A DNA stretch of 64,000 bases from a virus, in IMG/VR virus record IMGVR_UViG_3300037493_000871, positions 1-64,000 of that record; one strand, 5' to 3'. Below, piece by piece: positions 34,701 through 43,765 of the stretch. The notes under the pieces were generated by a model, which made no database searches, was not told where the DNA came from, and saw only the letters and a list, made by a program, of their open reading frames with translations. The first letter of the stretch is position 1. Every line of letters starts with the position of its first letter. Made by a program: the position numbers and the translations under genes.

Positions 34701-37700
34701 AAATTCCAAAGCCCGTGATAAATGGGATGCGCTTGGCGAACAAATCGTACAGAAAAAAGCAGAGCGTGATGCGCTCGATAGAATTGAACGTACTGCAAAG
34801 AAAACCAATGCACCTAAAACCACACCACCAACGCAAGCTCGTAAGCCTGCTCCTGCACCTGCCGCTCCCGCAGCGCCTCAAACACCATCTTCTGCTGTCG
34901 CTGCTGAAACTGTAGCCGAAGAGGCCGCACGCAAAGCCGAAGCTGACGATTTCAAGCGCCGTCTGGAAGCCGTGGAGCGCAAGCAGAAAGAAACGCCGCC
35001 TGCACCTAAAGCAGAAGCGCCCAAGGCCGAGAAGGCTACGCCCAAAGAAATCCCTGAGAAATTGCGGGAGCCTATTGGCACGTCTGAGTTTGGCATGGAA
35101 GAAGGCCAGAAGGAAATCTTGCGCGGCCCACAAGGCATGCTGTTCCCGATGTCCAAGCGTGAAGAGATTGAATACGCTGAGCGGAAACAACCAGAGGAAC
35201 CCAAGGAAAAACCCAGCGCGGCTATGCCTGCAAGACAACTGGAGTTGGACTTTACAAAAGCCCCGGAAAAGGCGGACCGACTTGCCGTAGAGGCAACATG
35301 GTCTGATAAACACCAAGGGGGCACTCGCCAGATCGTGTACGAAGATAACGAAGTTGCGTTGTTGCGGGCGCTGAATATGCTTCAGGAACCGGTTTATGTT
35401 GCAGTCAGTCGAGCCGGACAAGTAGCGTCACGTTCGCTCGGTTCTAAGTTGTCCATGCAACCTACGTGGTTGACTTCTGAGCAAGAAAAACGGTTGCTTG
35501 CCGCTAGGGACGTTGCAATTGCAAAAGAAGCTGAACTGGCGAACACCTATGTCAATGGGCCCTTTACTGCCGAAAAGCTTGTTGTGGCCACAGATACCGT
35601 GGGCCCCAAAATGGAAGGGTACGCCAAAAACATCATGCAGTCTTTGGGCTTAGGGCACATTCGGTTGTTTATTTACAACGCGCCAAAAGCAGATGACGCC
35701 GGGTACGTAGACCGCTACAAGCTGTACGGCCCGCTGGCTCGCCTTATCAAAACTCAAAAGGAACGCTTAAATGGGTCTGCCGCGCCAATCGGCAAAGATA
35801 CTTACGCGGTCTATATTAACCCTAAGCTGAGTGAGTCCCGGGCAATAGAAATTTTGGCACACGAGTTGGGGCACATTGTGGAACTGACGGCGTACGACAA
35901 CGCCGATGCCGCAACCCGCAAAGCCATCCAAGATGAATATTTGGCATGGCGAAAGCAAGCGAAGCTGGCTACCAACAGCGAGTTGATGCACATGCTGCGT
36001 AACCGCGAAGACGCTGAAGACAACGCCCGAGTTGCTGCGATCAACAAAGAGGAAGATTTGCTGGCGGCGCAAACATTGAAAAATTTTGACACCTACTGGA
36101 CGTCCTTCAGTGAATGGTTTGCGGATAACGTGTCGCGTTGGGCTACCACCAACGAAAAGCCGTTGAGCATTGCAGACAAGTTCTTCTCCAAAGTAGCGCA
36201 AATGATGCGGGACTTGGTGGCTATCACCACGGGCCGCAAGTACCCCCCTGCTAAATCCGTTGCCGATTTCTTGAACACAATAGGCCCCGCTAACTTCGCC
36301 CCACAAGCAAGCATGGGGGTACCCCTCAATGCGCCCGTAAAAGAACAGTTTTCCGTGTCTGCCGGCACCGAGTCCCTCGTGGACTCCATGGGCCCACTGG
36401 ATGCCCAAGACAAGTCTGGGTTGAGCAAATTGATTACGGGCGTGAAGGCCAACCCAGATGTGGATTACGTCACCAAGTTCCGCACGCAGACTGCCGACAT
36501 TGCCGCAACGATTGAACAGCGCTTACGCAACAAGTTTGACGGCGCTGTGCGCGACTCACTGGGCAACATCAACCCCATGGGCTTGTACCGTCAAGCGCAG
36601 GATTACTCCAAGATGCTGCTGGAATACTTCCAGACCGGCACGTTGTCCAAAGACCCCACAACTGGTTTGTGGAAGTCCGGCATGGGCAAGGGCGTGCGCC
36701 CACCATCAGAGGTCTACGCGCTGATCGACAAGTGGGCTGAGAAGAACGGCTACACCCGCGAACGCGCAACGCAGATCGCAAGTCGTGTCCTCGAAGGTGT
36801 TCGTCTAGATGGCATGCGGACTTCCAACAAGACCGGCGCTACGAACTTCAAGCTGCATTTGAACGACGCCGAGATCGACCAGTTGTTGCGAGAATACAAC
36901 GCAGACCCGGACCTGAAGGAAATGAGCAAGCTCATGGACGAGGCCCGTATTGCAATGGTGGACAACTTGGTCAAGGTGGGCCGGCTTACCAAAGAACAAG
37001 GCGCTGAGTGGAAATCCGTCGTAGGCTACGTGCCGTTCGATCGTATTGAAGACTTTGCTACCAAGTACAGTTCCGCTAAGAAGATCAGCACCAAGGGCTT
37101 GTCCCAGCTCGGCAAGTTGCCCGAGTTGATTGGCTCCGATGTGCGCCCTGTTGGCAACGTGTTTGACAACTACATCAACACCCTTGGCTGGATGGTCGGC
37201 CAGACCTTGAAGACCGATGCCACTGTGCAGACCCTGCGGGCGCTGGAAGACATTGGCCAAGCCAAATACTTGGGTCGTAGTTCACAAACAAAACCCAACA
37301 CGGTCGGTGCCTACATTGACGGGGAGATGATGTACTGGGAGCTGCCAAGCAAGTACGACTTGATGGCGTTCAAAGACCTGACGGCACCAAAAGCCGGCTG
37401 GATTCGCGCCATGGGTGAGTTCTCCAATGTGTTGCGTAAGAGCGTCACTGTGCTGCCTCCCTTTGCCTTGAAGCAGGTCACTGATGACGTGCAGCGAGCC
37501 ATCCTGACTTCCGGTGTGAAGAACCCCGGCGCGTTGATTCGCATGTCGCTGACCAACTTTGGCGGTATGGCATGGGCTGAGCTGCGGGGCATCCAGCACC
37601 CATCGGTCAAAGAGTTTGGTGCCTTGGGCCTGACTGGTGAGTATGACTTCCAAGCAGGCAAGCCTGCCGCCTCATTGCTCAAGGACTTGGGCTACAAGAA

Positions 37701-38967
37701 GCGCGGCAAGTTTGAAGCTATTCTGCACCGGCTTGACGGCATCACACGCGCCTCGGACTTGGCAGTGCGCAAGGCCATCTACGACCAGACCCTCAAGGAA
37801 GGCGGCGACACGCTGTTGGCGCAGACCCGGGCCCGAGAGTTTATCAACTTCCGCCGCCGCGGTGCCAACCAGTTTATTGGCGATATGGTCACGACCATTC
37901 CGTTCTTTAACGCCTACATACAAGGTATGGATGTGCTGTACCGTGCAGCCTCCGGCAAAGACTCTAGCTCGTCGGTCGATCGGGCCCAAGCCCGCCGTAT
38001 GTTCTGGAGCCGCGCCAGCACAGCGTTCATGCTGAGTTCCCTGTATGCGTTGGGTAAGGATGACGACGACGAAGACTACAAAGAGATGGACCTGCGCACA
38101 CGCGATAGCAACTGGATTCTTCCGGGCGGCTACAAGATTCCTGTGCCGGGCGAACTGGGCGCAGTCTTCAAGGTCATCCCCGAACGCATCGTGGAATACA
38201 TGCGCCGCCAAGGCACGCCAGAAGAGCAGACTGCATTTGAAGCCGTGCGCACCACACTGAGCTACATGTTTGAACAGTACCTTGGCCGTGTGGTGCCTGT
38301 GCCGCAAGCCATCAAACCTGTAATAGAAGCGTGGGCAAACAAGTCGTTCCTGACTGGCCGGGCATTGGAAGGTTTCCACCATCAAGCCATGGACCCCAGC
38401 ATGCGGGTAACGGAGCAGACTTCGGAATTGGCCAAAGCCATTGCAACTTTCAGCCGCGATACGATCGGAGTGGAGACTTCCCCCATCATGATTGACAATG
38501 CATTGCGCGGGTACTTTGGCTCTTCGGCTGCCATGGCCACGATGGTCACGGATAGCTTGCTCAACCCAACGCGAGTCGATCGCCCACTGCATAAATACGC
38601 ACTGCTCAGCAACTACTTGTACGACCCAGTGGGCACACGCCGCATGACGGAGTTCTACGAAGAACGCGAGAAAGTTGGCAAGGCAAACACCACGCTGAAT
38701 GACTTGATGAAAACTGACTTGCCCCGTGCCGAGCAGTATGCCAACGACCACCAAGACGAGTTGATGCTGGAGAGCTCAATCAACTCCACGCTGAATTACT
38801 TGGAAGGGACCCGGGCGTACCGCAAGTTCTTGAACAGCCCAGAGGGAGCCAAAGAAATGGACGCTGACGAACGCGAAGCCGCACTTAAAGAAGTCAAGTC
38901 CATGGAAGTGGAATACGTCAAGTGGGTGCGTGAAGCCAAGGCTGAACTGGCCAAAGCCCAGCGTTAA
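31729..38967 (+). CDS. giant polyvalent ejected protein with zinc-peptidase motif
   Basis: 2412 residues. N-terminal YRITAPNGQTYQIEGPEGAS, then a Gly/Ala hydrophobic stretch at about 150-195 that could span a membrane. Residues about 820-970 (PTYTETNAAGLEDLARY; GAFVSDNPDLALGQGDNTG) resemble ADP-ribosyltransferase-like domains of polyvalent proteins. HELGH lies at 1378-1382, with Glu1462 in SEWFAD as a likely third zinc ligand. The C-terminal 500 residues resemble LPD38-type large polyvalent domains. Proteins of this design are packed in virions and injected with DNA to act early. No RNA polymerase motif seen. Domain names are from memory. Confidence 0.82.
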   Translation: MPLYRITAPNGQTYQIEGPEGASDADVANAVMAQHPGAGAAAPKQAPFSLKDTAVAAGQSALGATKSIAEAFGAGNAPAEYLENLQKGLGTYLSPERQAEQQRRAEMEKAAAKSGSALNEVGTYLGGVKEAPIQTVAQGVGSMAPTVLLGMGAAAAGAALGAPALLAGGVGLGVKWLAGALQGAGEIKGSVYDAVREGLEQQGMSSAQAKTRAREAQNYIGENWGTIAAGAGLGGVAAGTGAEQALLSKFSKPVAAKVAAQMGEEAALKEAGKGTIRKYGEAALKEAIPEGAQGGQGQYAENVAMTRAGMATPAMQGVLGATARDAAMGSLAGAAVRPFTGPDSFDAMGNLTAAKPPTPEIQPGPQLTPETPAGTQGALFTPEEMGPAVKAPAVTPEPAPQTKALPGQQDLGLDFARTAEDATLERERLKQQPQTPEVKARIDDLNAQLLLSTQSEVEAIRADKERTAADAEQEAKARKKFPGLANAPDLMAAPDVVKARTQGELFPAEELGGEFAGPQIPADAKIPEPTLKEKKPLQYKMPLRTVQEGRTPNRDLTIPARPGEITLQNLQDTGVPMRTSKTWLEQNVIGKTVPEIQRLVDKDPTLTVGPGQRAKMLRELLAPQPTTFKEPPSVTTPTAPPAVEQGNQPRAGEPSLGVPSEPAAPVVAEPVPGTPGPTGEPVAPVGSGLVPAGRPAGEGNAPQGSQPAAVKLFDRIGLPEGPAQANAANQPLDVDDAVLLKKMIVKTVEDGLASGKTRQQIAQQLESLTKGGIKPSDFNRIHDYLTEQGVTETPQKPAASTAPDVDSIKSFPAGPSRITPTVIARDKPTYTETNAAGLEDLARYDKQFEYSGAFVSDNPDLALGQGDNTGVFIEFRPNSISGQVHAKLGTSPATGQEYKSDVVAPKAINVVTIKDPAGFKPGPMATRLLRAEFDKATLPDGSVQYTRKGVTATKALPITQAPTAEDLHTQVRALETEQQALLTKAGRVPAVNSKARDKWDALGEQIVQKKAERDALDRIERTAKKTNAPKTTPPTQARKPAPAPAAPAAPQTPSSAVAAETVAEEAARKAEADDFKRRLEAVERKQKETPPAPKAEAPKAEKATPKEIPEKLREPIGTSEFGMEEGQKEILRGPQGMLFPMSKREEIEYAERKQPEEPKEKPSAAMPARQLELDFTKAPEKADRLAVEATWSDKHQGGTRQIVYEDNEVALLRALNMLQEPVYVAVSRAGQVASRSLGSKLSMQPTWLTSEQEKRLLAARDVAIAKEAELANTYVNGPFTAEKLVVATDTVGPKMEGYAKNIMQSLGLGHIRLFIYNAPKADDAGYVDRYKLYGPLARLIKTQKERLNGSAAPIGKDTYAVYINPKLSESRAIEILAHELGHIVELTAYDNADAATRKAIQDEYLAWRKQAKLATNSELMHMLRNREDAEDNARVAAINKEEDLLAAQTLKNFDTYWTSFSEWFADNVSRWATTNEKPLSIADKFFSKVAQMMRDLVAITTGRKYPPAKSVADFLNTIGPANFAPQASMGVPLNAPVKEQFSVSAGTESLVDSMGPLDAQDKSGLSKLITGVKANPDVDYVTKFRTQTADIAATIEQRLRNKFDGAVRDSLGNINPMGLYRQAQDYSKMLLEYFQTGTLSKDPTTGLWKSGMGKGVRPPSEVYALIDKWAEKNGYTRERATQIASRVLEGVRLDGMRTSNKTGATNFKLHLNDAEIDQLLREYNADPDLKEMSKLMDEARIAMVDNLVKVGRLTKEQGAEWKSVVGYVPFDRIEDFATKYSSAKKISTKGLSQLGKLPELIGSDVRPVGNVFDNYINTLGWMVGQTLKTDATVQTLRALEDIGQAKYLGRSSQTKPNTVGAYIDGEMMYWELPSKYDLMAFKDLTAPKAGWIRAMGEFSNVLRKSVTVLPPFALKQVTDDVQRAILTSGVKNPGALIRMSLTNFGGMAWAELRGIQHPSVKEFGALGLTGEYDFQAGKPAASLLKDLGYKKRGKFEAILHRLDGITRASDLAVRKAIYDQTLKEGGDTLLAQTRAREFINFRRRGANQFIGDMVTTIPFFNAYIQGMDVLYRAASGKDSSSSVDRAQARRMFWSRASTAFMLSSLYALGKDDDDEDYKEMDLRTRDSNWILPGGYKIPVPGELGAVFKVIPERIVEYMRRQGTPEEQTAFEAVRTTLSYMFEQYLGRVVPVPQAIKPVIEAWANKSFLTGRALEGFHHQAMDPSMRVTEQTSELAKAIATFSRDTIGVETSPIMIDNALRGYFGSSAAMATMVTDSLLNPTRVDRPLHKYALLSNYLYDPVGTRRMTEFYEEREKVGKANTTLNDLMKTDLPRAEQYANDHQDELMLESSINSTLNYLEGTRAYRKFLNSPEGAKEMDADEREAALKEVKSMEVEYVKWVREAKAELAKAQR

Positions 38968-39230
38968 TAGAGCCGCCACACCCTGACACCATACCGCCCG
39001 TACTCGCAACGGGCGTGTATCTCTGTCTTAAAGCCTAACTGCTCGAAGGTGTATGCCAGCACCTCCTTGACCTGCGAAGGCGTGGCTGTGGTGGGAATAA
39101 AGAACGAGTAGCCGTACCCCACTCTGCGCCAGTCAATGTAGTACTCGACGCCGTGTATCTCAAATACACGGATATCGTTACGGTGTCGGTGCCGAGAAGG
39201 CGGTTTGGTCGATTCCAATTGCTTCCCCAT
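38964..39230 (-). CDS. small protein at convergence point
   Basis: 88 residues, last gene of the leftward block. It overlaps the primase 3' end by 53 bp and shares 4 bp with the stop of the convergent 2412-residue gene. GVEYYIDWRRVGYGYSFFIP suggests a small beta-rich fold; ends VWRLY. The ATG at 39230 is chosen as less overlapping than a start at 39260. Not recognised. Confidence 0.6.
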   Translation of the reverse strand: MGKQLESTKPPSRHRHRNDIRVFEIHGVEYYIDWRRVGYGYSFFIPTTATPSQVKEVLAYTFEQLGFKTEIHARCEYGRYGVRVWRLY

Positions 39231-42021
39231 CAAAGATGTAGCAGCGCACTGCAAGACCACTCAAGCTACCTATGGCACCTGCGCCAATACGAACAGTGAC
39301 GGACTTGCCATCATGCTTGACAATACCGGCCCGGGCCATCCGTGCCAGACTTTCTTTCACGTCCACCTGACGCGCAGAGAAGTGCTTGCGGAACTCGGCA
39401 ACAGTTACCATCAACTCCTTGGTATCAGGCTCGTAGCGCATCTTGAGCTGGCCCTTGGGGGACTGGATAGGAGCTGAAGGAATAGCGCCGCCACCTTTGA
39501 CCGGCTGGTTGATGACCAGTGCATTGTTGACGTTCTCGTTGATGAACGAAGCCAGTGTTTCCTGTGCAACCAGCAGCAAGTCACCAACCTCATTGCGGGT
39601 AGCCAGACGCGCTTGCTGTGTGAACTCAACGGCAGCGCGGTACACACGGTTGATGTCAATGTCATGCAGTCCTAAGGACTGTGCAATCTTAGCGCCCACA
39701 AACGCACAGGTCAGCAAGCATGAGTAGTAGCGATCGGTTTGATCGAACCCCAGCTCCTTGTCGATCTTGGCTTGCATGGTGTACAAGGCATCCTGCACCG
39801 CAGGTAAATTCTCCATGACGTACTGGATGAAGATAGGCCCCGCCAAACCGTAGTTGTCGTTGAGCTTGGCAAACACCACATCAATCTCAGCCTTGGAGTG
39901 ACCCGTATAGACTTGCAAAGAGATTTCAAGTAGCCGGCGCAGCTCCCCATCTGCGGTGCTTTTGAGTTGTTGCAAAGCATCAACGACTGAGGCATTACCG
40001 GAGGTGATTGTGAAGTTGCACCATGAGGTAGAGTTTGAACGCAGCTTGTTTGTCTGCGACTCCATGCGGTGCTTGCCGCGGCCAGATGTAAACCCATATG
40101 CGTAGTCGGACAGAACCTCGGGCTTGTCGTTTGTAATCTCGTCCACCGTAAACACAAGGCTGTTCATCATGCCAAGCATGTGCATCTTGGATGCGTACGT
40201 GTCTTCCTTCTTCATCAGCAGATCATCGGGGTGTCCGAAGATCGAGTTGGCTACCATCTGCGCAGTGGACTTGCCAGAGCCGGACCCGTTGTGCTTCAAG
40301 TGAACCTGCGCCCCCTTGACTGCCTTGCCGCCAATGAACTTCAACAGGGGTGAGCCGAACGCAACAAACAGTGAAAAGGCATGTGCCTCCAGCCCGGGGT
40401 TGTTGTAGAAGTTGGCCACCTGCTTCCACTCTTCCAAAGAACCAGTGGGCTTAAACGCCGAGGCCAGTTGACGTGTGCCGCTTGCAGGGGGAGCCAGCTT
40501 CGCGCCATTGACGGTGTACTCCAGCTCACCAACCACAAAGCCAAGCGTGTCGGGGGTCCAGCCCATCTGACTGCGGGTGCGGTTAGCGGAGAACTGGGTC
40601 TGAAGTTTTCTGATCGTAGATGCAAAGTAAGCCATAAGAGCGTCCAATTGTTTGCCGTAAGCGACAACTCCGTGTTTGATAAGGAGGTCGCGCATTTTGT
40701 CCTTCGTGAACAACGTAGTAATCGGCGCGTAGAAACGGCGTACGCCGTCCTTCCTCATATGCAGGTTGATGCCAACCATCTCGCCGTCACCCTCCCCGTC
40801 CATTGAGAAGTCGTAGAACCGTTCGGTTAGATACAGGTCATACGGGTAGATTTCAATGTCAATCTCTTGCTCCCCATCCGCTGCTTTCTCCTTGCGGTAC
40901 ACGCCGCCATTTGCGCCACGGAAGTACGGGTATGGGTACGCCGGAATGGTCATCGTCAGCGCCGGAGCTTCTTCGTCTGCCGGGGTTTCAATGATGTACT
41001 GGTCATCATGTACCGGCGCAGCAGGCACGATGCGGCCAAGCAACAATGGCGAGCTGACACTGTGCGGGCATTCGGCACATTGCGCTGGGTTATTGTCTTT
41101 GTACCAATTGCAGGTGTACGGGCCTTTGGTCTCCGCGGCCTTAGCCTCCGTAGTTTCAGCGGTGTATCCGGGATGCGAAGACGACACACGGTGGATAGCC
41201 TTGGCCCCATCTTCACACCGAACAGCAATGGACAAGATACCGCGCCACAGCGGCTCTTCCAAAGTATGCGCGTTCTGCATAGCATGCTTGATCTGCCCGC
41301 AGCCCTTATCCGCAAGGGAGAGTTTCACGATCTTCGTGAAGTTGCACGTAGGGTACTCCCCACCTGCCAAGTCCCGGCTGGCCTCGTCCATACCAAACTG
41401 TTTTGCAGCAGACAGATCAATAGGCGGTGGGGGCAGGAGCTTGGTGAACTCCTCAAGCGAGACTGGTAAGCCAGTCGCAATAATTTGTACGGGGCGGCTT
41501 GTGTTGTTCTTAAAGTTGTGAGTGCCGGGGACGCGCAGGATACGTGCTGCGTCTGCAGTTACCGCTGGGTCTGCGTAAAGGTTGTTCTGAGCGCACAGGC
41601 GCTTCAAAGACTTGGCATACGGCTGCCAAACGGCCACAGGGACGTCTTCGGTCAATGGCCAGTACACATGCAGCCCACCACCGGAATTGACCAGTGTAGG
41701 GCTTGGGAGCCCGGTTGCTTGCAGGAATGCAGCTACCGCTTGCGCAGCAGCAGGTTGATCGACGTAGGGCTTGCCAGTGCCGCAGTCAAGGTCAAGAAAA
41801 AAGGAGCGGAGGAATGCAGCGTTATCCACTGTCCGCGCTGACTTGTCGTTAAACGTAGCCAAAGCGAAATACGCATCCACTCCCTGCGAATCGAGCGCAG
41901 TGCTTACAGCATCTACGTCATCAACCGACCCATGAAACGTCTGCCGAACGGTACCTGCGCGAATACCGACTGTGCAATACGTCCCTTGAGTGGGCAGTAC
42001 AGAGTTGAGAAAATCAGTCAC
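39178..42021 (-). CDS. primase-helicase (AEP primase plus SF3-like helicase)
   Basis: 947 residues from a GTG at 42021, with GAGG 5-8 bases upstream. An ATG at 42117 is in frame but would put a terminator hairpin inside the gene. Residues about 74-170 carry FFLDLD (75-80), SGGGLHVYW (113-121) and DAARILRVPGTHN (157-169), the archaeo-eukaryotic primase signature. A Cys cluster (CNWYKDNNPAQCAECPH) follows. The C-terminal part has HNGSGSGKST (Walker A) and FTVDEI (Walker B), a DUF927-like SF3 helicase. It would start and unwind replication forks. Confidence 0.85.
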   Translation of the reverse strand: MTDFLNSVLPTQGTYCTVGIRAGTVRQTFHGSVDDVDAVSTALDSQGVDAYFALATFNDKSARTVDNAAFLRSFFLDLDCGTGKPYVDQPAAAQAVAAFLQATGLPSPTLVNSGGGLHVYWPLTEDVPVAVWQPYAKSLKRLCAQNNLYADPAVTADAARILRVPGTHNFKNNTSRPVQIIATGLPVSLEEFTKLLPPPPIDLSAAKQFGMDEASRDLAGGEYPTCNFTKIVKLSLADKGCGQIKHAMQNAHTLEEPLWRGILSIAVRCEDGAKAIHRVSSSHPGYTAETTEAKAAETKGPYTCNWYKDNNPAQCAECPHSVSSPLLLGRIVPAAPVHDDQYIIETPADEEAPALTMTIPAYPYPYFRGANGGVYRKEKAADGEQEIDIEIYPYDLYLTERFYDFSMDGEGDGEMVGINLHMRKDGVRRFYAPITTLFTKDKMRDLLIKHGVVAYGKQLDALMAYFASTIRKLQTQFSANRTRSQMGWTPDTLGFVVGELEYTVNGAKLAPPASGTRQLASAFKPTGSLEEWKQVANFYNNPGLEAHAFSLFVAFGSPLLKFIGGKAVKGAQVHLKHNGSGSGKSTAQMVANSIFGHPDDLLMKKEDTYASKMHMLGMMNSLVFTVDEITNDKPEVLSDYAYGFTSGRGKHRMESQTNKLRSNSTSWCNFTITSGNASVVDALQQLKSTADGELRRLLEISLQVYTGHSKAEIDVVFAKLNDNYGLAGPIFIQYVMENLPAVQDALYTMQAKIDKELGFDQTDRYYSCLLTCAFVGAKIAQSLGLHDIDINRVYRAAVEFTQQARLATRNEVGDLLLVAQETLASFINENVNNALVINQPVKGGGAIPSAPIQSPKGQLKMRYEPDTKELMVTVAEFRKHFSARQVDVKESLARMARAGIVKHDGKSVTVRIGAGAIGSLSGLAVRCYIFDGEAIGIDQTAFSAPTP

Positions 42022-42045
42022 ATAGCCTCGTAGGGTAACTGGGAA

Positions 42046-42079
42046 AGAAAAAGGGACGACGGCCTTAAACCATCGTCCC
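42046..42079 (-). terminator. terminator between HTH gene and primase
   Basis: On the minus strand a 7-bp stem GGGACGA / TCGTCCC with a 13-base loop is followed by TTTTTC. It supports starting the primase at GTG 42021 rather than upstream. Confidence 0.7.
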
Positions 42080-42088
42080 CCGAGGCGA

Positions 42089-42337
42089 TTACTTGCGCTT
42101 AGAAAGACGCGAAACAATCTTGGGCATAGCTGCCCGATGACGAGGGTGCGGCACCGTTCTTCCCGTCATCCAGTTGTACACCGTAGCGCGGGTCACACCA
42201 AAGAAACGTGCAACTTCCGTCATCGGAATACCTTTGTTGATGCAAACATCAGCCAGCAGCATAACTACCGGCGTCTGGTCTGCATCTTCAACTTTCTGAA
42301 GGAAGAGGGAGTCGTACCCCCTTTGCCTATTAAGCAT
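42089..42337 (-). CDS. HTH DNA-binding protein
   Basis: 82 residues. MTEVARFFGVTRATVYNWMT at 39-58 is a clear helix-turn-helix of Cro/MerR-like type, followed by a basic tail ending LSKRK. The start overlaps the SSB-like gene by 8 bp. A terminator lies directly downstream. It may regulate phage transcription; its target is unknown but the palindrome family (see 55711 and others) is a candidate. Confidence 0.8.
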   Translation of the reverse strand: MLNRQRGYDSLFLQKVEDADQTPVVMLLADVCINKGIPMTEVARFFGVTRATVYNWMTGRTVPHPRHRAAMPKIVSRLSKRK

Positions 42338-43232
42338 CGTCGGCCGTTGCCCAGTCGCTCAGAATGTCGGCCACGTTTTTAGGCGCGGCAGTCTCAGCCT
42401 TTGATTTCACAACACGCTTGGTCGGCTCTGGCACATCTTCGGCTTGCACCTTTTCTGCGGCTACAACAGGTGTGTCCTTGAAGGATTGAGGCAACGCGGC
42501 TTGCGTCTCGTTGCTGGCCTTGCTTGGAACCATCTTGAACTCGACTGCGTTCTTGGCATCTTCCGACTGGCTTTGCAGTTTGGCTTCTTCCCACTCGCTA
42601 CGCTCCAAAGGACGCACTGCACGAAACTTCAACACTGGCACAGCTTCGCTGGTATCGAAACGAGCTTCGGTCACGATGCCGGTGATTGGGATGCCGTGGC
42701 CCGACAGGAATTTGCCGAACGCTTGCAGAGGCATCTTCTCGCCGTCAGCTTTACCAAAGTACGACTTGGCAGGAACCGACAGGCGGTACACGTTGCCACC
42801 GATATCATCGGCCAAAGCCACAGCGATACGCTTGCTATAACGGCATGCGCGGGACTTGCCTTCGCCAGAGCCTTCGATGTTTTGTGCGCAGGTTGCGCAC
42901 GTCTTGCTTTGCGGCTCGGTGACTTCTGCATTGGGCACAACGCCTTCGGCAGACCAGCATGCTGGCTTGATGTCTTTGCCTTCTTCGTACTTCTCAGTAT
43001 AGAAGGTGCGGCTCACGCCTTTGCCAGTTGCAATGACCACGAAGTTCATTGCGCGTTCTTCGTTCTTAGCGACTTCCTCACCGCCAACGACCATGCGCCA
43101 TACGCCGCCCTTGATAGAGATTTGCTTGCCGCCGGAGCTGCCTGCAATTTCTTTAGTAGCGTCGTCTTGCACACCGCGCAGGTAGTCAGGAATAACGGAA
43201 GAGCCAGATTTGAAAAGGGATAAATTACTCAC
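42330..43232 (-). CDS. probable single-stranded DNA-binding protein
   Basis: 300 residues. A compact beta-rich N-terminal half contains Cys92, Cys112, Cys115 and Cys130, a plausible zinc site. Residues 205-280 are charged. The C-terminal end LSDWATADDA is acidic, as in SSBs that contact partners. It sits with polymerase, helicase and primase genes, in the slot used for SSB in similar phages. Assignment rests on architecture and context. Confidence 0.58.
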   Translation of the reverse strand: MSNLSLFKSGSSVIPDYLRGVQDDATKEIAGSSGGKQISIKGGVWRMVVGGEEVAKNEERAMNFVVIATGKGVSRTFYTEKYEEGKDIKPACWSAEGVVPNAEVTEPQSKTCATCAQNIEGSGEGKSRACRYSKRIAVALADDIGGNVYRLSVPAKSYFGKADGEKMPLQAFGKFLSGHGIPITGIVTEARFDTSEAVPVLKFRAVRPLERSEWEEAKLQSQSEDAKNAVEFKMVPSKASNETQAALPQSFKDTPVVAAEKVQAEDVPEPTKRVVKSKAETAAPKNVADILSDWATADDA

Positions 43233-43253
43233 TTTGATTTCCTTGATTGGAGT

Positions 43254-43646
43254 TTACTTGGATGAACGGCGAACCGTGATCGAGTACTTAGACTCGATGT
43301 TTACACCTGCGGGCATGGCGTCTGGATTCTCCTTGATGAACTGCGAGAAGTTACTCTGCGCAATCCGGCGTTCAAGGAGGTCCGGGGCGTCATGCTCACG
43401 GATGAACTTGTACATACTGTCCCAGTCGGAGGTCCAGTATCGTGTCTTGACGGAACGTGTGAACGAACCGAATGTAGTCTTGCCACCGTCTTGCCCGGTG
43501 GTCTTGCATAGCTCCAGCAGCTCTTGCTCGACTGCATCAAGCTGAACTTCCAGCTCGGCAATCTCAGCCTCCATCTGCTTCTTCTTGATATCCTTGGCGT
43601 CTCTGATCTTGATGTAGACCTGCACCAATTGCGTAGCGTCACTCAT
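43254..43646 (-). CDS. coiled-coil protein, Gam-like candidate
   Basis: 130 residues. Residues 15-50 form a heptad coiled coil (KKKQMEAEIAELEVQLDAVE), followed by TTFGSFTRSVKTRYWTSDW and a conserved-looking C-terminal domain. First gene behind the consensus promoter at 43738-43765, so well expressed. Similar small proteins accompany SSB genes and might inhibit host nucleases like Gam. The link is weak. AAGGAA lies 6 bases before the ATG. Confidence 0.62.
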   Translation of the reverse strand: MSDATQLVQVYIKIRDAKDIKKKQMEAEIAELEVQLDAVEQELLELCKTTGQDGGKTTFGSFTRSVKTRYWTSDWDSMYKFIREHDAPDLLERRIAQSNFSQFIKENPDAMPAGVNIESKYSITVRRSSK

Positions 43647-43737
43647 GGTTGTTTCCTTATGGTTGTGGTGAGGGTACTCGCTACGCTGGTACTGTCGAGA
43701 AACCGTCTTCTCAGCCTTCGCTTTCCCCTCGGTTTAA

Positions 43738-43765
43738 ATTATACACTGTAAAATTTAGCTGTCAA
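43738..43765 (-). promoter_or_regulatory. consensus sigma70 promoter
   Basis: On the minus strand TTGACA (43765-43760) and TATAAT (43743-43738) are both perfect, with a 16-base spacer. The -35 lies inside the helicase 3' end. An 85-base leader, with possible pairing AAACCG/CGGTTT and GAGAA/TTCTC, leads to the gene at 43646. It drives the coiled-coil, SSB-like and HTH genes. Confidence 0.9.

Noticed and set aside
37672-38754. Antisense frame of 360 codons in the 2412-residue gene
   Set aside because: Shadow of a strongly supported gene; His/Val-rich, low-quality sequence.
31729-38967. 2412-residue protein as an N4-type virion RNA polymerase
   Set aside because: I find no polymerase motifs, and consensus host promoters suggest host RNA polymerase.
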